A stretch of 64,000 nucleotides of DNA from Sinorhizobium sojae CCBAU 05684 (GCF_002288525.1 NZ_CP023067.1:372001-436000), one strand, 5' to 3'. Positions 46,482-55,847 are shown, numbered from the stretch's first letter. Made by a program: numbers and translations. Notes: generated by a model not told the origin, from the sequence alone.

Positions 46482-48296
46482 TCAGCTCCTGCCGAAGAGC
46501 CGTTCGATATCGGCGAGCTTGAGCTCGATATAGGTCGGGCGCCCGTGATTGCACTGCCCGGAGCCGGGAGTTGCTTCCATCCGGCGAAGCAGCGCATTCA
46601 TCTCCTCCGTGCGCAGGCGGCGGCCGGCCCGGACGGAGCCGTGGCAGGCCATTGTCGCAGCAAGATATTCGAGTCGGCCGGCGAGGCCGTTCGCCGTATC
46701 CCATTCCGCAAGTTCGTCGGCCAGCTGACGCACCAGTCCGGCGGCATCCATTTCGCCGAGCATCGCCGGGGTCTCGCGAACGGCGACCGCGCCGGGGCCG
46801 AAACGCTCGATTGCAAGCCCGAGCCGCAGGAACTCCTCCGCATGCGCAATGAGGCGATCGCAATCGTCCTCGGAAAGATCGACGATCTCAGGAATGAGCA
46901 GCGTTTGTGCCGGCACGGGCCGCGAATGCAGCGCCTCCCTCATCGTCTCGAAGACGAGGCGCTCATGCGCCGCGTGCTGGTCGACGATGACGAGACCGTC
47001 CCCGGTCTGCGCGACGATGTAGTTTTCGTGGAGCTGGGCACGGGCGGCGCCGAGTGGAAAGGCGGGCTCGCGGCCGATGTCCGTGGCGGCTGCCTCTGCG
47101 GCCGCTTCGGCACGCGCCGACGGCTGCGCAAACTCCGCGAACGCCGCCTGCGGCGGCTCTCCCAAGCCGCGGATGGCCGCATCGAAATGTATCGGTCGGT
47201 AGGGGGAGGCGGCTGCGCTCCAGGGCGCCTGTGGTCTTTGCTGCTCGCCCCGGTAAGCGTCGGGGCGGAAGGCCCGCATCAGGCCGTGCGCCCCGGTGGT
47301 TGCCGCGCGGTCGCCCTCGCGCGCCAGGGCCTCGCGGATTGCTCCGATGATCAGTCCGCGGATCAAGCCCGGATCGCGGAAGCGCACATCCGATTTCGCC
47401 GGATGGACATTGACGTCGACGAGGGCCGGATCGAGCGTGATCGACAGCACGGCGATCGGGTAGCGCCCCTGAGGAATGGTTTCGGCATAGGCCGCACGGA
47501 TCGCCGACAGGATGAGCTTGTCCTGAACCGGCCGGCCATTGACGAAGGCATATTGCTGCAGCGAGTTGCCGCGGTTGAAGGTCGGGACGCCTGCAAAGCC
47601 GGTCAGCCGCGCCTCTTCCCGCTCGGCATCGATCTCGATCGCGTTGTCGCGGAACTCCCTGCCGAGAACCTGCGCCATCCGTGCGAGCCGGTCATCGCCC
47701 GTTGCCGGAAACTCGAGCGTCGAGCGGTCGGATCCGGAAAGCACGAATCGCACTTTTGGAAAGGCGATCGCCATGCGGCGCACGACTTCCGAGATGGCGG
47801 CGGCTTCCGCCTTCTCGGACTTCATGAACTTGAGCCGCGCGGGCGTCGCGAAGAAGAGATCGCGCACTTCGACGACGGTACCGACATTGGCGGGCGAGGG
47901 GCGCACGGGTTCGGTCTTGCCGCCCGTGACGTTGATGGCCGCGCCTTCCCGCGCGCCGGCCGCGCGCGTGGTGATCGACAGCCGCGCCACCGACCCGATC
48001 GAGGGCAGGGCCTCGCCGCGAAAACCCAGCGTGCGGATATCGGTGAGGCGGTCGCTGATCTTAGAGGTGCAGTGCCGGCGGATCGCCAGTTCCAGATCGC
48101 CCGGTGTCATGCCGCTGCCGTTGTCGGTTATCCGCAGAAGCGTCTTTCCACCCCCCGCCGTGGCGATCTCGATCCTCGTCGCGCCAGCATCCAGGGCGTT
48201 TTCAATCAGTTCCTTGGCGGCGCTGGCGGGCCGCTCGATGACCTCACCGGCGGCGATCTGATTGATGAGTGTTTCGGAAAGTTGCTGAATGGCCAT
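46482..48296 (-). CDS. mutL: DNA mismatch repair protein MutL
   Basis: 604 residues. The N-terminal GHKL ATPase domain has [28 protein letters not shown] and [18 protein letters not shown]. The C-terminal domain carries the metal-binding endonuclease motif [13 protein letters not shown], so this MutL should nick DNA itself. That agrees with the lack of a MutH in this group. It acts with MutS in post-replication repair. The start [19 protein letters not shown] is the family N-terminus. A Pro/Ala-rich linker (about 330-420) joins the domains. Confidence 0.97.
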   Translation of the reverse strand: MAIQQLSETLINQIAAGEVIERPASAAKELIENALDAGATRIEIATAGGGKTLLRITDNGSGMTPGDLELAIRRHCTSKISDRLTDIRTLGFRGEALPSIGSVARLSITTRAAGAREGAAINVTGGKTEPVRPSPANVGTVVEVRDLFFATPARLKFMKSEKAEAAAISEVVRRMAIAFPKVRFVLSGSDRSTLEFPATGDDRLARMAQVLGREFRDNAIEIDAEREEARLTGFAGVPTFNRGNSLQQYAFVNGRPVQDKLILSAIRAAYAETIPQGRYPIAVLSITLDPALVDVNVHPAKSDVRFRDPGLIRGLIIGAIREALAREGDRAATTGAHGLMRAFRPDAYRGEQQRPQAPWSAAASPYRPIHFDAAIRGLGEPPQAAFAEFAQPSARAEAAAEAAATDIGREPAFPLGAARAQLHENYIVAQTGDGLVIVDQHAAHERLVFETMREALHSRPVPAQTLLIPEIVDLSEDDCDRLIAHAEEFLRLGLAIERFGPGAVAVRETPAMLGEMDAAGLVRQLADELAEWDTANGLAGRLEYLAATMACHGSVRAGRRLRTEEMNALLRRMEATPGSGQCNHGRPTYIELKLADIERLFGRS

Positions 48297-48664
48297 GGCC
48301 TATCTTCGTGGATTCGCCGGGCAAGGAAAAGGGGGCTCCGAGCTTTGCGCCGGCACGATGTGAAGAGAATGCCAGCTGTAAGGGCAGCAGCGGAAAAACG
48401 CCCCCTCGACTTAATCCCACCTTAACGTTCTGCTGCGATTTTCCACAACAACCTGAATGATCATGGGTTTTGTTCTTTCGAGTACCGCAGCGTTGCTGGA
48501 CGCTGCTCGCACGGGCCGAAGAAATGCCGTCACTGGCCAGCCAGCATGTCCCGCAATGAAAACCGCCGCGACAGCGCCGTTCGCCGCAGAGACGCGCAAC
48601 GGCCGCCGTGACACTTTGGGTTTGCTGCATGGTTCCAGGCAGCGGCCGAGACGAGGGCAGTGCA
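48297..48664. other. Gene-free gap, probable promoters
   Basis: A 368-base gap between the divergent mutL and PAS/receiver genes. It contains AT-richer sequence around 48410-48460 (CTTAATCCCACCTTAACG). No open frame has coding character and no clear promoter pair could be fixed. A GTG in frame with the next gene (48608) would extend that protein by 19 residues but has no good ribosome-binding site. Confidence 0.5.
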
Positions 48665-50389
48665 ATGGACGATGTGGCGCCGATCGGCGCGGACATCATG
48701 AGGACGGTTCTGGAGTCGGGCTGCGACGCGCTCGGCTTCGCTTTGCTCGTCTGCGGCCGCGACGACACGATTCTCTTTGCCAGCGCCTCCATCGTGCAAT
48801 TCTTCCCCGTACCTGCCCGCCTGCTGAGGCCGGGCACGCGGCTTCGCGATTTCCTGGGCGCGGTCTATGACACGGGAGTGCGTCCCGGAACCTTGCCGGA
48901 GAACAGCCGGCGCCGCGCCAACCGGGAGGACTGGATCGCCGAACAGATGGCACTCCACTGGCGCGAGCGCTACGAGAGCGTCGAACGGGCCGGCCGCATG
49001 CGGTGGCTCTGCCTGCGCAAGCGCCGCCTGCCGAACGGTATCGGCATTCTTTCGCTCACTGACATCACCGAGCAGAAGAAGCGCGAAGAGCAATTGCAAA
49101 CGGACATGGAGCGCATCGAACTCACGGAAGAGATTCTCGACGCCCAGCCCAATCCGATCTGTGTCAAGGATCGGAACCTCCATTATATTGCGGTGAACAA
49201 GGCGTTCTGCATTCTTCACGACCTGCCTGCGGAGGCGATCCTTGGTCGTTCGGCCTGGGACCTCCTGGATGCTGATATTGCCGAGCGCTTGGAACAATCG
49301 GACCGGCAGGTGCTGGCAACCGGACGGCCGCATTCGGACGCCGAGCACATGGTGCGCGCCGATGGAAGCGACCTTTGGGTCGTGACGCGCAAGTACCGCG
49401 TCGGCATGCCGGGCCGCCAATTCGTCGTGACCTGCATGAACGACGTCACCGATATCGCCGCCTGGTACCACGGTGATGGCGACGGCGGCAGCTCCTCCGG
49501 GCTGCAGATTCGCGACTACAGCATCTTCGCGCCCGGCCAGAATTTCTATGACCCGTTCCGGGCGCTGAATGTCCAGCAACTCGTCGAAACGGGATCGATG
49601 ATCGAGACCTTGCCGGCGCGCGGTCTGCGTATACTGCTGGTGACGTCCGACCGCGACCTGGAAGAGCGCGTCGTCGCTCGCCTGCGGGGCTCGGGGCTCG
49701 ATGCCTGCGCCGTTCGCGATCTTGAGGAACTCGACGCCTTCGCGAGCGCCGCTGAAAGCCGCGGCGTGAAGCTCGACGTCCTGTTGCTCGATCGCGCGCT
49801 CGCCGGCAGGGACGCGATCCTTGCCTCGTGGCGTGACTGCCCGCTCGTCGAGGTGTCGGGCGGCACCGACGTTGCGACGCTTCTCACCGAGATTTTCCGG
49901 GCCTGCGCCGAGCGCCGGCCGGCGCGGTCTCTTTTCCCGCAGGGAGATTTCGAGATTTCTTTCGAGGACGACGCGGGGCCGGGAGCGGTTGCATCCAAGC
50001 TGGACGTGCTGGTCGCCGAGGACAACCAGATCAATCAATTCGTCTTCGCCCAGATCCTTGACGGCCTCGGCCTGTCCTACCGCATTGCCGCCGACGGCCG
50101 AGAGGCGCTGGAGCTTTGGCAGGAGCTCCGGCCTGCGATCGTCCTGATGGATGTGACCCTGCCGATCCTGAACGGCTTCGAGGCTGCCGCCGCCATTCGG
50201 GAGACCGAAAAGCGGACCGGAGGCCGCACGCCCATTGTGGCCGTGATCGTACAGGCTTTCGACGTCGATCTGGATCAATGCCGGGTCTCCGGCATGGACG
50301 ACCACATCATGAAGCCGATTAGCCCGGACATGATCGAGGCAGTCCTCAGGAAATACGTGCCGGCCGGGACCCTGAGCGCCGCGGGCTGA
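48665..50389 (+). CDS. PAS-PAS-receiver protein without kinase domain
   Basis: 574 residues. Residues about 15-135 and 160-280 are PAS-like sensor domains (ending GILSLTDITEQ and VVTCMNDVTDIAAWY). A degenerate receiver-like segment spans about 325-430. A receiver domain at about 448-565 has LDVLVAEDNQINQFVFAQIL, IVLMDVTLPILNGFEAA (phospho-acceptor Asp) and DHIMKPI (Lys). No HisKA or HATPase domain is visible. The conserved Thr/Ser of the receiver switch is replaced by Ile (PIVAVIVQAF). It may be an orphan integrating partner for a kinase elsewhere. The EAL gene follows at 50702. Confidence 0.82.
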   Translation: MDDVAPIGADIMRTVLESGCDALGFALLVCGRDDTILFASASIVQFFPVPARLLRPGTRLRDFLGAVYDTGVRPGTLPENSRRRANREDWIAEQMALHWRERYESVERAGRMRWLCLRKRRLPNGIGILSLTDITEQKKREEQLQTDMERIELTEEILDAQPNPICVKDRNLHYIAVNKAFCILHDLPAEAILGRSAWDLLDADIAERLEQSDRQVLATGRPHSDAEHMVRADGSDLWVVTRKYRVGMPGRQFVVTCMNDVTDIAAWYHGDGDGGSSSGLQIRDYSIFAPGQNFYDPFRALNVQQLVETGSMIETLPARGLRILLVTSDRDLEERVVARLRGSGLDACAVRDLEELDAFASAAESRGVKLDVLLLDRALAGRDAILASWRDCPLVEVSGGTDVATLLTEIFRACAERRPARSLFPQGDFEISFEDDAGPGAVASKLDVLVAEDNQINQFVFAQILDGLGLSYRIAADGREALELWQELRPAIVLMDVTLPILNGFEAAAAIRETEKRTGGRTPIVAVIVQAFDVDLDQCRVSGMDDHIMKPISPDMIEAVLRKYVPAGTLSAAG

Positions 50390-50701
50390 CGGCCCTCGAT
50401 AGATTTGACAGTGTGGCGCTATCGGATTGTTAACCCTCGATTGTCATCGTCCGCAAATTGATGCCGTTGATGGCGTCGATTGGGGAGGCAAGCCCATCCG
50501 GCCGCCTCGGGCAAAAGCGACCTCTGCGCGCATGGCGCCGGAGGTGAACGGGCGGAAAGTGTAGAGCACCACTGGCATGATGACGTCGGTCAAGCAGATT
50601 TCCCTCCGCATCCCGGACATGTATTCCGGTCGGAGGGTACTGCGGGCTGACCTTTCCTGCGTCGAGGGCCGGTGGTGGCAGGGCTGCTGGAGCCCGCCGC
50701 G
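50390..50701. other. Gene-free gap
   Basis: A 312-base gap between the PAS/receiver gene and the GGDEF/EAL gene. Minus-strand frames of about 60 codons cross it but look like shadows. The palindrome-like CCGGACATGTATTCCGG sits at about 50616-50632. No terminator with a T run was seen, so the two genes could be partly co-transcribed. Confidence 0.4.
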
Positions 50702-52030
50702 ATGACGCTCTCCCCGGTTGATCCGCTCGATGGCATTGCCCTGGTCGATCCGCTGACGGGCCTCGGCAATGCTCAGCAATTGCAGCGGAGTGTCCTGGCG
50801 CTGGCGGACGAACGAGCCGCCGATCCAGCGCCATTCACCATCGGACTTGCCAATATCGATGGCTTCAAGCCGATCAACGACCTGTTCGGTCCGGAGGCCG
50901 GCGATCGGATCCTCTACCAGGTCGCGCATCGCCTGACGGCCTGCGTGCCGGAAGGCGCCGTGGTGATGCGGACTGCAAGCGATGAGTTTGCCATCATCCT
51001 GCCGTTGATCTTCGAACGAAAGGGCGCCGAAAAGATCGGGCAGATGCTGAGAGAGGCGCTTTCGGCGCCTTTCGATCTCGGCGATCGCACCGTCCGGCTC
51101 TCGGCATCCTTCGGTTTCGCTGTCTATCCTTTCGCGGGCAACACCTTCGATGACCTGTTCAAGAGCGCAGACACGGCCCTTTACCGCTCGAAGCGGCGGG
51201 GTCGGGGCCAGATCACCGTTTACTCGCACGAGATTGCCCAGGAAATGAAGCGGGCGACCCAGCTCGAGCAAGCGCTGCGCAACGCCATCATCGCGGATGA
51301 AATCGACGTGCATTTCCAGCCGATCGTCGATCTGCGCACTGACAGCGTCGTCGGGTTCGAAGCGCTCGCCCGATGGTGTGACGCGGATCTCGGCTATGTC
51401 TCTCCCGCTGTCTTCGTTCCGCTGGCCGAAGAGCGCGGCTTCATCGATCCGCTTTCGGAAATGCTGCTGCGCAAGGCGGCTCAGACCGCTCTTTCCTGGC
51501 CGAAAGAGCTATTTCTATCATTCAACCTCTCCTCCGCGCAGCTGACGGATCCGGCGACGAGCGGTCGGCTCCTCGCGATCATCAACCAGGTCGGACTCGA
51601 CCCGCGCCGCCTTGAACTGGAGATCACCGAGACTGCAGTCATGGCGGATGCCGACGTGGCGCAGAAGATCGTTGCCGAGTTGAGGGCGGCCGGAGTACGC
51701 GTCTCGCTCGACGATTTCGGCACGGGGCAGTCGAGCCTCGGCCGATTGCGGGATTTCTCCTTCGACAAGGTGAAGATCGATCGCGCCTTCGTTTCCCGCA
51801 TTTCCGCCGACCGTGCCTCGGAGCATATCGTCAGGGCGATCGTCTCGATGTGCGAAGGGCTTGAACTCGAGGTCGTGGCCGAAGGCATCGAGGATTTCTC
51901 CGAGGCGGTGAAACTGAAGGCGCTCGGCTGCGGCATGGGGCAGGGCTACTTCTATGGCAAGCCAGCCGACGCGGTCGCCACCATGCGCTATCTAGCCGGT
52001 CGCCACCGCGAAGCCAATGCGTTGCGCTGA
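50702..52030 (+). CDS. GGDEF-EAL protein: degenerate cyclase, probable c-di-GMP phosphodiesterase
   Basis: 442 residues. The N-terminal GGDEF domain (about 15-175) has DPLTGLGNAQQLQ but its signature is TASDEF in place of GGDEF, so cyclase activity is unlikely. The EAL domain (about 185-435) keeps the catalytic set: VGFEALARW (EAL), SFNLSSAQL (Asn), LEITETAV (Glu), SLDDFGTGQSSL (Asp pair), VKIDRAF (Lys) and VVAEGIE (Glu). It should hydrolyse c-di-GMP in the cytosol, affecting motility and exopolysaccharide. No membrane helix is present. The ATG at 50702 has GGAG nine bases upstream; a GTG ten codons earlier is possible. Confidence 0.9.
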   Translation: MTLSPVDPLDGIALVDPLTGLGNAQQLQRSVLALADERAADPAPFTIGLANIDGFKPINDLFGPEAGDRILYQVAHRLTACVPEGAVVMRTASDEFAIILPLIFERKGAEKIGQMLREALSAPFDLGDRTVRLSASFGFAVYPFAGNTFDDLFKSADTALYRSKRRGRGQITVYSHEIAQEMKRATQLEQALRNAIIADEIDVHFQPIVDLRTDSVVGFEALARWCDADLGYVSPAVFVPLAEERGFIDPLSEMLLRKAAQTALSWPKELFLSFNLSSAQLTDPATSGRLLAIINQVGLDPRRLELEITETAVMADADVAQKIVAELRAAGVRVSLDDFGTGQSSLGRLRDFSFDKVKIDRAFVSRISADRASEHIVRAIVSMCEGLELEVVAEGIEDFSEAVKLKALGCGMGQGYFYGKPADAVATMRYLAGRHREANALR

Positions 52031-52042
52031 TGCAAAGCCCAG

Positions 52043-52978
52043 CTATCCCGAAGGATTTCTGCCGGAGCGGTCGCGAGCACCCTCCTCAAGGAGCCAGTCG
52101 CGGACGCGCCGCGCCTGGCCGTTGAGTTCGCGCGATCGCGGCCAGACGACGTAAAAGGCCTGCCCCGTCCTTAAGACGTGCCCGCCGACCGGCAGGAGCG
52201 CGCCGGAGCGCACCTGTCTTGCAATGAGATGTTCCCAGCCGAGCGCGATCCCTTCACCGGCAAGCACGGCCTGGATCACCAGCACATAGTCGTTGATCGC
52301 CAGCCGCTTGCCCTGCCCGGGATAGGAGAGCCCGGCGCTTGCAAACCACTCGGCCCAGTCGCAGGCGCGCCTCACCGGCTCCTCCAGATGAATGAGGTTG
52401 TGCCGCAGGAGATCCTTCGGCGTTTCGGGCAGGCCATTCACCTCGATATAGCCGGGCGACGCTACCGCGTTGACGACCTCCTCGGCCAGGAGTGCCGAAT
52501 GGTAGCGCGGCCATCGACCCGGGTCGCCGCCGCGTATGCCCAAGGGAATGGGCTCGTCGTCGAGGTCGAGATCACGCACGCTCGTCTGGATGCGAAGGTC
52601 GATCTCCGGCAGATCCTCGCGCAGCCGGTTGAGGCGCGGCAGCATCCACATTGAGGCAAATGCGGTCGAGGCGGCAAGGGTCACGTGCGTTTCGCGCCCC
52701 TTGGCTCGAATATCCTCCGCCGATTTCCGGATAAGCGACAGTCCGACGGAGACGTCGGCGTGGAATTTCTCGCCGGCTTCCGTCAGTTCGACGGCGCGAT
52801 GCACGCGATGGAAGAGCGTAACGCCGAGCTGCTCCTCGAGACCCCGTATAGCGTAGGAGACCGCGGCCTGCGTCATGCCAAGCTCATTCGCGGCGCGGGT
52901 GAAGTTCTGATGGCGCCCGGCTGCCTCGAAGACGATGAGGCTGGCGGCCGACGGAAGCAGGCGACGTAGGTTTTCCAT
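52043..52978 (-). CDS. LysR-family regulator, GcvA-like
   Basis: 311 residues. The winged helix is at about 5-65 (LIVFEAAGRHQNFTRAANEL; TQAAVSYAIRGLEEQLGVTL), and the effector domain follows. The spacing, the AASLIVFEAAGRH opening and the LFHRVHRAVELTEAG wing resemble the GcvA/AmpR-type LysR group. It is divergent from the MttB-like methyltransferase gene 91 bases away and likely controls it. I start at MENLRRLLPSA; a GTG three codons upstream is also in frame. Confidence 0.9.
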   Translation of the reverse strand: MENLRRLLPSAASLIVFEAAGRHQNFTRAANELGMTQAAVSYAIRGLEEQLGVTLFHRVHRAVELTEAGEKFHADVSVGLSLIRKSAEDIRAKGRETHVTLAASTAFASMWMLPRLNRLREDLPEIDLRIQTSVRDLDLDDEPIPLGIRGGDPGRWPRYHSALLAEEVVNAVASPGYIEVNGLPETPKDLLRHNLIHLEEPVRRACDWAEWFASAGLSYPGQGKRLAINDYVLVIQAVLAGEGIALGWEHLIARQVRSGALLPVGGHVLRTGQAFYVVWPRSRELNGQARRVRDWLLEEGARDRSGRNPSG

Positions 52979-53069
52979 AAGTTCCACTTATAGTATGCGT
53001 CGAATTTTTCCAGCGTTACAAGTGTATCTCTGGAAATTAGCATCATCTCAAATCATGGGAGATGAGGCT

Positions 53070-54617
53070 ATGGCAGAGGCGACTGCAACGGTTGGCGCGG
53101 CCCCGAGACGAGTGCGGAGTGCGCGGCCGCATCGGCGGGAGGCGGGAGGGAGCCTCGGCGTTTCCTACATCACCCGCAACATCCCGCCCTACGACATTCT
53201 CGGCGAGGAAAGTCTCGAGCGGATCGAGCGGACGGCCGACCGCATCCTTGCCGAAGTCGGCATCGAGTTCCGCGATGATCCGGAGGCGCTCGATCATTGG
53301 CGGCGGGCGGGTGCGAAGATCGAAGGCGTCCGTGTCACCTTCGAGCCCGGCATGCTGAAGGAGATCGTCCGATCGGCGCCGGCGCAGTTTACCCAGCATG
53401 CCCGTAACCCTCAACGCAGCGTTGAGATCGGCGGCCGCAACGTCGTCTTCTCGCCGGCCTATGGCTCTCCCTTCGTCATGGATATCGACAGGGGCCGCCG
53501 CTACGGCACGATCGAGGACTTCCGCAATCTGATCAAGCTCGCCCAGTCGAGCCCTTGGCTGCATCATTCCGGCGGGACGATCTGTGAGCCGGTCGACGTG
53601 CCCGTCAACAAACGCCACCTCGACATGGTCTACAGCCATATCAAATATTCCGATCGAGCGTTCATGGGGTCCATCACCGCGGAGGAGCGCGCCGAGGACT
53701 CGATCGAAATGGCGCGCATCCTCTTCGGTGCCGATTTCGTGGACAGGAACTGCGTCATCCTCGGCAACGTCAACGTCAATTCCCCGCTCGTATGGGACGG
53801 GACGATGACGAAATCGTTGCGCGCCTATGCACGCGCCAACCAGGCGGCGGTCATCGTGCCCTTCATCCTCGGCGGGGCCATGGGCCCGGTCACCAATGCC
53901 GGTGCAATCGCGCAATCCTACGCCGAGACGCTGGCCGGCTGTGCATTGACCCAGCTCGAGCGCAAGGGTGCGCCCGTGATCTTCGGGAATTTCCTGTCTT
54001 CGATGTCGCTTCGTTCCGGCTCGCCGACTTTCGGCACGCCGGAGCCGGCGATTGGCAGCATGGTCGTCGGCCAGTTGGCGCGCCGGCTTGCGCTGCCGTT
54101 GCGCTGCGCCGGCAACTTCTCCAACTCGAAGCGGCCCGACGCTCAGGCAATGCAGGAGGGCGTCATGTCGATGCTGTCGGCAGTGCATTGCGGCGCCAAT
54201 TTCATCCTGCATTCGGCCGGCTTCGTCGATGGCCTGCTTGCGATGTCCTATGAGAAATTCGTGATGGATTCCGACTTCTGCGGCGCTCTTCATTCCTACC
54301 TTGCCGGTGTCGTGGTCGACGACAATACACTGGCGATGGACGCCTTCCTCGAAGTCGGGCCGGGTAGCCATTTCCTCGGTTGCGCGCACACGATGCGCAA
54401 CTACCAGGCCGCTTTCTGGGACAGCGCCCTTTCCGATAACGAGCCGTTCGAGAAATGGGTGGAGGAAGGGGAGACTGACATGGCGCTGCGCGCCAACCGC
54501 AGCTGGAAGAAAACTCTCGCCGAATATCAAGCCCCGCCCCTGGACGAGGCGATCGACGAAGCATTGCGGGATTATGTCGCGCGGCGCAAGAACAGCATGC
54601 CGGACGCTTGGTACTGA
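53070..54617 (+). CDS. Non-pyrrolysine trimethylamine methyltransferase (MttB) family protein
   Basis: 515 residues of the MttB superfamily (TIM barrel). Diagnostic segments: ILGEESLERIERTADRILAEVGIEF near 45, GRNVVFSPAYGSPFVMDIDR near 125, and VGPGSHFLGCAHTMRNYQAAFW near 430. No in-frame stop occurs, so there is no pyrrolysine; such members demethylate glycine betaine, proline betaine, carnitine or similar quaternary amines using a corrinoid protein. No corrinoid protein or RamA-like gene is in the window. GGGAGATGAGG precedes the ATG at 53070. The divergent LysR is the probable regulator. The exact substrate is unknown. Confidence 0.9.
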   Translation: MAEATATVGAAPRRVRSARPHRREAGGSLGVSYITRNIPPYDILGEESLERIERTADRILAEVGIEFRDDPEALDHWRRAGAKIEGVRVTFEPGMLKEIVRSAPAQFTQHARNPQRSVEIGGRNVVFSPAYGSPFVMDIDRGRRYGTIEDFRNLIKLAQSSPWLHHSGGTICEPVDVPVNKRHLDMVYSHIKYSDRAFMGSITAEERAEDSIEMARILFGADFVDRNCVILGNVNVNSPLVWDGTMTKSLRAYARANQAAVIVPFILGGAMGPVTNAGAIAQSYAETLAGCALTQLERKGAPVIFGNFLSSMSLRSGSPTFGTPEPAIGSMVVGQLARRLALPLRCAGNFSNSKRPDAQAMQEGVMSMLSAVHCGANFILHSAGFVDGLLAMSYEKFVMDSDFCGALHSYLAGVVVDDNTLAMDAFLEVGPGSHFLGCAHTMRNYQAAFWDSALSDNEPFEKWVEEGETDMALRANRSWKKTLAEYQAPPLDEAIDEALRDYVARRKNSMPDAWY

Positions 54618-54833
54618 TCGGGCATCATCGAGCTTAGGTCGAGTTTCGCAAGGGCGCACAGTTCGAGGGCGAGCGCTGCAATGCTCTGAAAACCGGTGAG
54701 AATACGCTTCTCCCACGTCGACCACGGAAAAAGATAGGAGCCATCCCCCGCAGCCGCTGCGGAGGATGGACGGTTAGGCGAGGAAGCAGGGGCCGGGAGA
54801 TTACGCCTCTGCTTTCTCAGCCCCCGCTCGGCT

Positions 54834-55511
54834 TTACTGCTGCGGTGCCGGCTCCGGCTCAACCGGGGTGGCCGGCGTTACGCCGGACGTCGTTGCCGGG
54901 TCGGTCTGCTCGGCGGCGTTGCGCTCGGCCATCACCTGCGACATGTTCTTGAACTCTGGTGCGGCCTTCAGCGAATCGGCCGTTTCAGTGGTCATCAGCC
55001 TAAGCGTGATGCCGTCTTCCTGCATGCTCGCTTCGATGTTATTGAACGGAACCGCGACGTTCTTTTCGCCGATGCCGAGGAATCCGCCGACGCCAATCAC
55101 GGCCGCTTCCACGCCGCCGTCTTTCCTGATGATCAGGTCGTTGATCTCACCGACATTCTCATCATTGGCGTTATAGACCGTTTGCCCGATATAGCTGTCG
55201 GCTGAAATCTGATCATCAGCCTGTTCGGTCAGGTAACCGGCGCCAGCGTCTGCAGTGGCGGTGGTCTCCGTCTCTACAGTCGCGGGTGTCTCCGCCTGCT
55301 CGGTAGGCTCAGTGGTCGCCGGGGCCTCCGGCGTCTGTGCCTGCTCACCAGCTTCCGGCGTCGCTGGAACCGGTTCCATAGTCTGGGTTTCCGGCGCCTG
55401 AGTTTCCGGCGCAGCCGGCGTCGTCGTGTCCTGTGCGAAACTCATCGGGGCAATGGCAACGCCCACGATCAGCGCGCCAGCGGCAACGGAAGATTTAAGA
55501 ATCTTAGTCAT
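54834..55511 (-). CDS. Periplasmic PRC-barrel domain protein
   Basis: 225 residues. A signal peptide (ILKSSVAAGALIVGVAIAPM, cleaved near SFAQ) is followed by a Pro/Thr/Glu/Ala-rich linker to about residue 90. A PRC-barrel domain spans about 105-180 (YIGQTVYNANDENVGEINDL; VIGVGGFLGIGEKNVAVPF). A second low-complexity stretch ends the chain. Such proteins are common stress-induced envelope proteins in Rhizobiales. An EcfG/RpoE2-type promoter 84 bases upstream supports general-stress control. Molecular function is unknown. It is separated by 376 bases from the dehydratase gene upstream. Confidence 0.88.
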   Translation of the reverse strand: MTKILKSSVAAGALIVGVAIAPMSFAQDTTTPAAPETQAPETQTMEPVPATPEAGEQAQTPEAPATTEPTEQAETPATVETETTATADAGAGYLTEQADDQISADSYIGQTVYNANDENVGEINDLIIRKDGGVEAAVIGVGGFLGIGEKNVAVPFNNIEASMQEDGITLRLMTTETADSLKAAPEFKNMSQVMAERNAAEQTDPATTSGVTPATPVEPEPAPQQ

Positions 55512-55594
55512 CTCACAGTGCCTTTCGTTGACGTTGTCGACTAGGCGCAGCCTTGATGCTCAAGGAGATCACGCTACGCCGATGACGCTCAAGC

Positions 55595-55619
55595 AACGTT
55601 TGAGACAAAGAACGGTTCC
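55595..55619 (-). promoter_or_regulatory. EcfG/RpoE2-type promoter of the PRC-barrel gene
   Basis: On the minus strand: GGAAC, 16 bases, CGTT. This is an exact match to the alphaproteobacterial general-stress promoter (GGAAC-N16/17-CGTT). The distance to the start codon (about 84 bases) is reasonable, and the gene is of a stress-envelope type often found in the RpoE2 regulon. Confidence 0.75.
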
Positions 55620-55817
55620 AGAGAGAGCTTCATTTTCAAAGCTGAAGATTGTGGGGGTCTAGGACCATGCAATCGCTGGCGGCGGTCCGCTCGCCAGGGA
55701 TGAATGGTCGGCTGGGATCGATATCGCGCGGCCCGAGCGACATCGAAGCAGCGTTTGAATATCGGAACATCTTAGCCCTTGAATCGGGCGCCACGCGGCG
55801 GGTCCATCAACGACAAA

Positions 55818-55847
55818 GCGCCGCGTCTCCCAGCGAACACGCGGCGC
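55818..55847 (-). terminator. Terminator of the sugar-acid operon
   Basis: On the minus strand GCGCCGCGT, a 12-base loop, ACGCGGCGC, then TTTGTCG. A nine-base-pair GC stem with a short T run, 40 bases past the dehydratase stop. Confidence 0.65.

Noticed and set aside
46479..48425. A 648-codon plus-strand frame opposite mutL
   Set aside because: MutL motifs on the minus strand are unambiguous; this is its shadow.
50444..50636. A possible small minus-strand gene of about 58 codons between the PAS/receiver and EAL genes
   Set aside because: The start context is poor, there is no known motif, and the frame simply continues a shadow of the EAL gene.
53043..54725. A 560-codon minus-strand frame opposite the MttB-like gene
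   Set aside because: The composition is Arg/His/Asp-rich without motifs, as expected for the complement of a GC-rich gene; the plus strand has the conserved methyltransferase.
54572..54862. A minus-strand frame of 96 codons containing the segment FPWSTWEKRILTG
   Set aside because: It caught the eye as protein-like, but it overlaps the end of the methyltransferase gene and has no ribosome-binding site or recognised family. It could be a gene remnant; a protein search would settle this.
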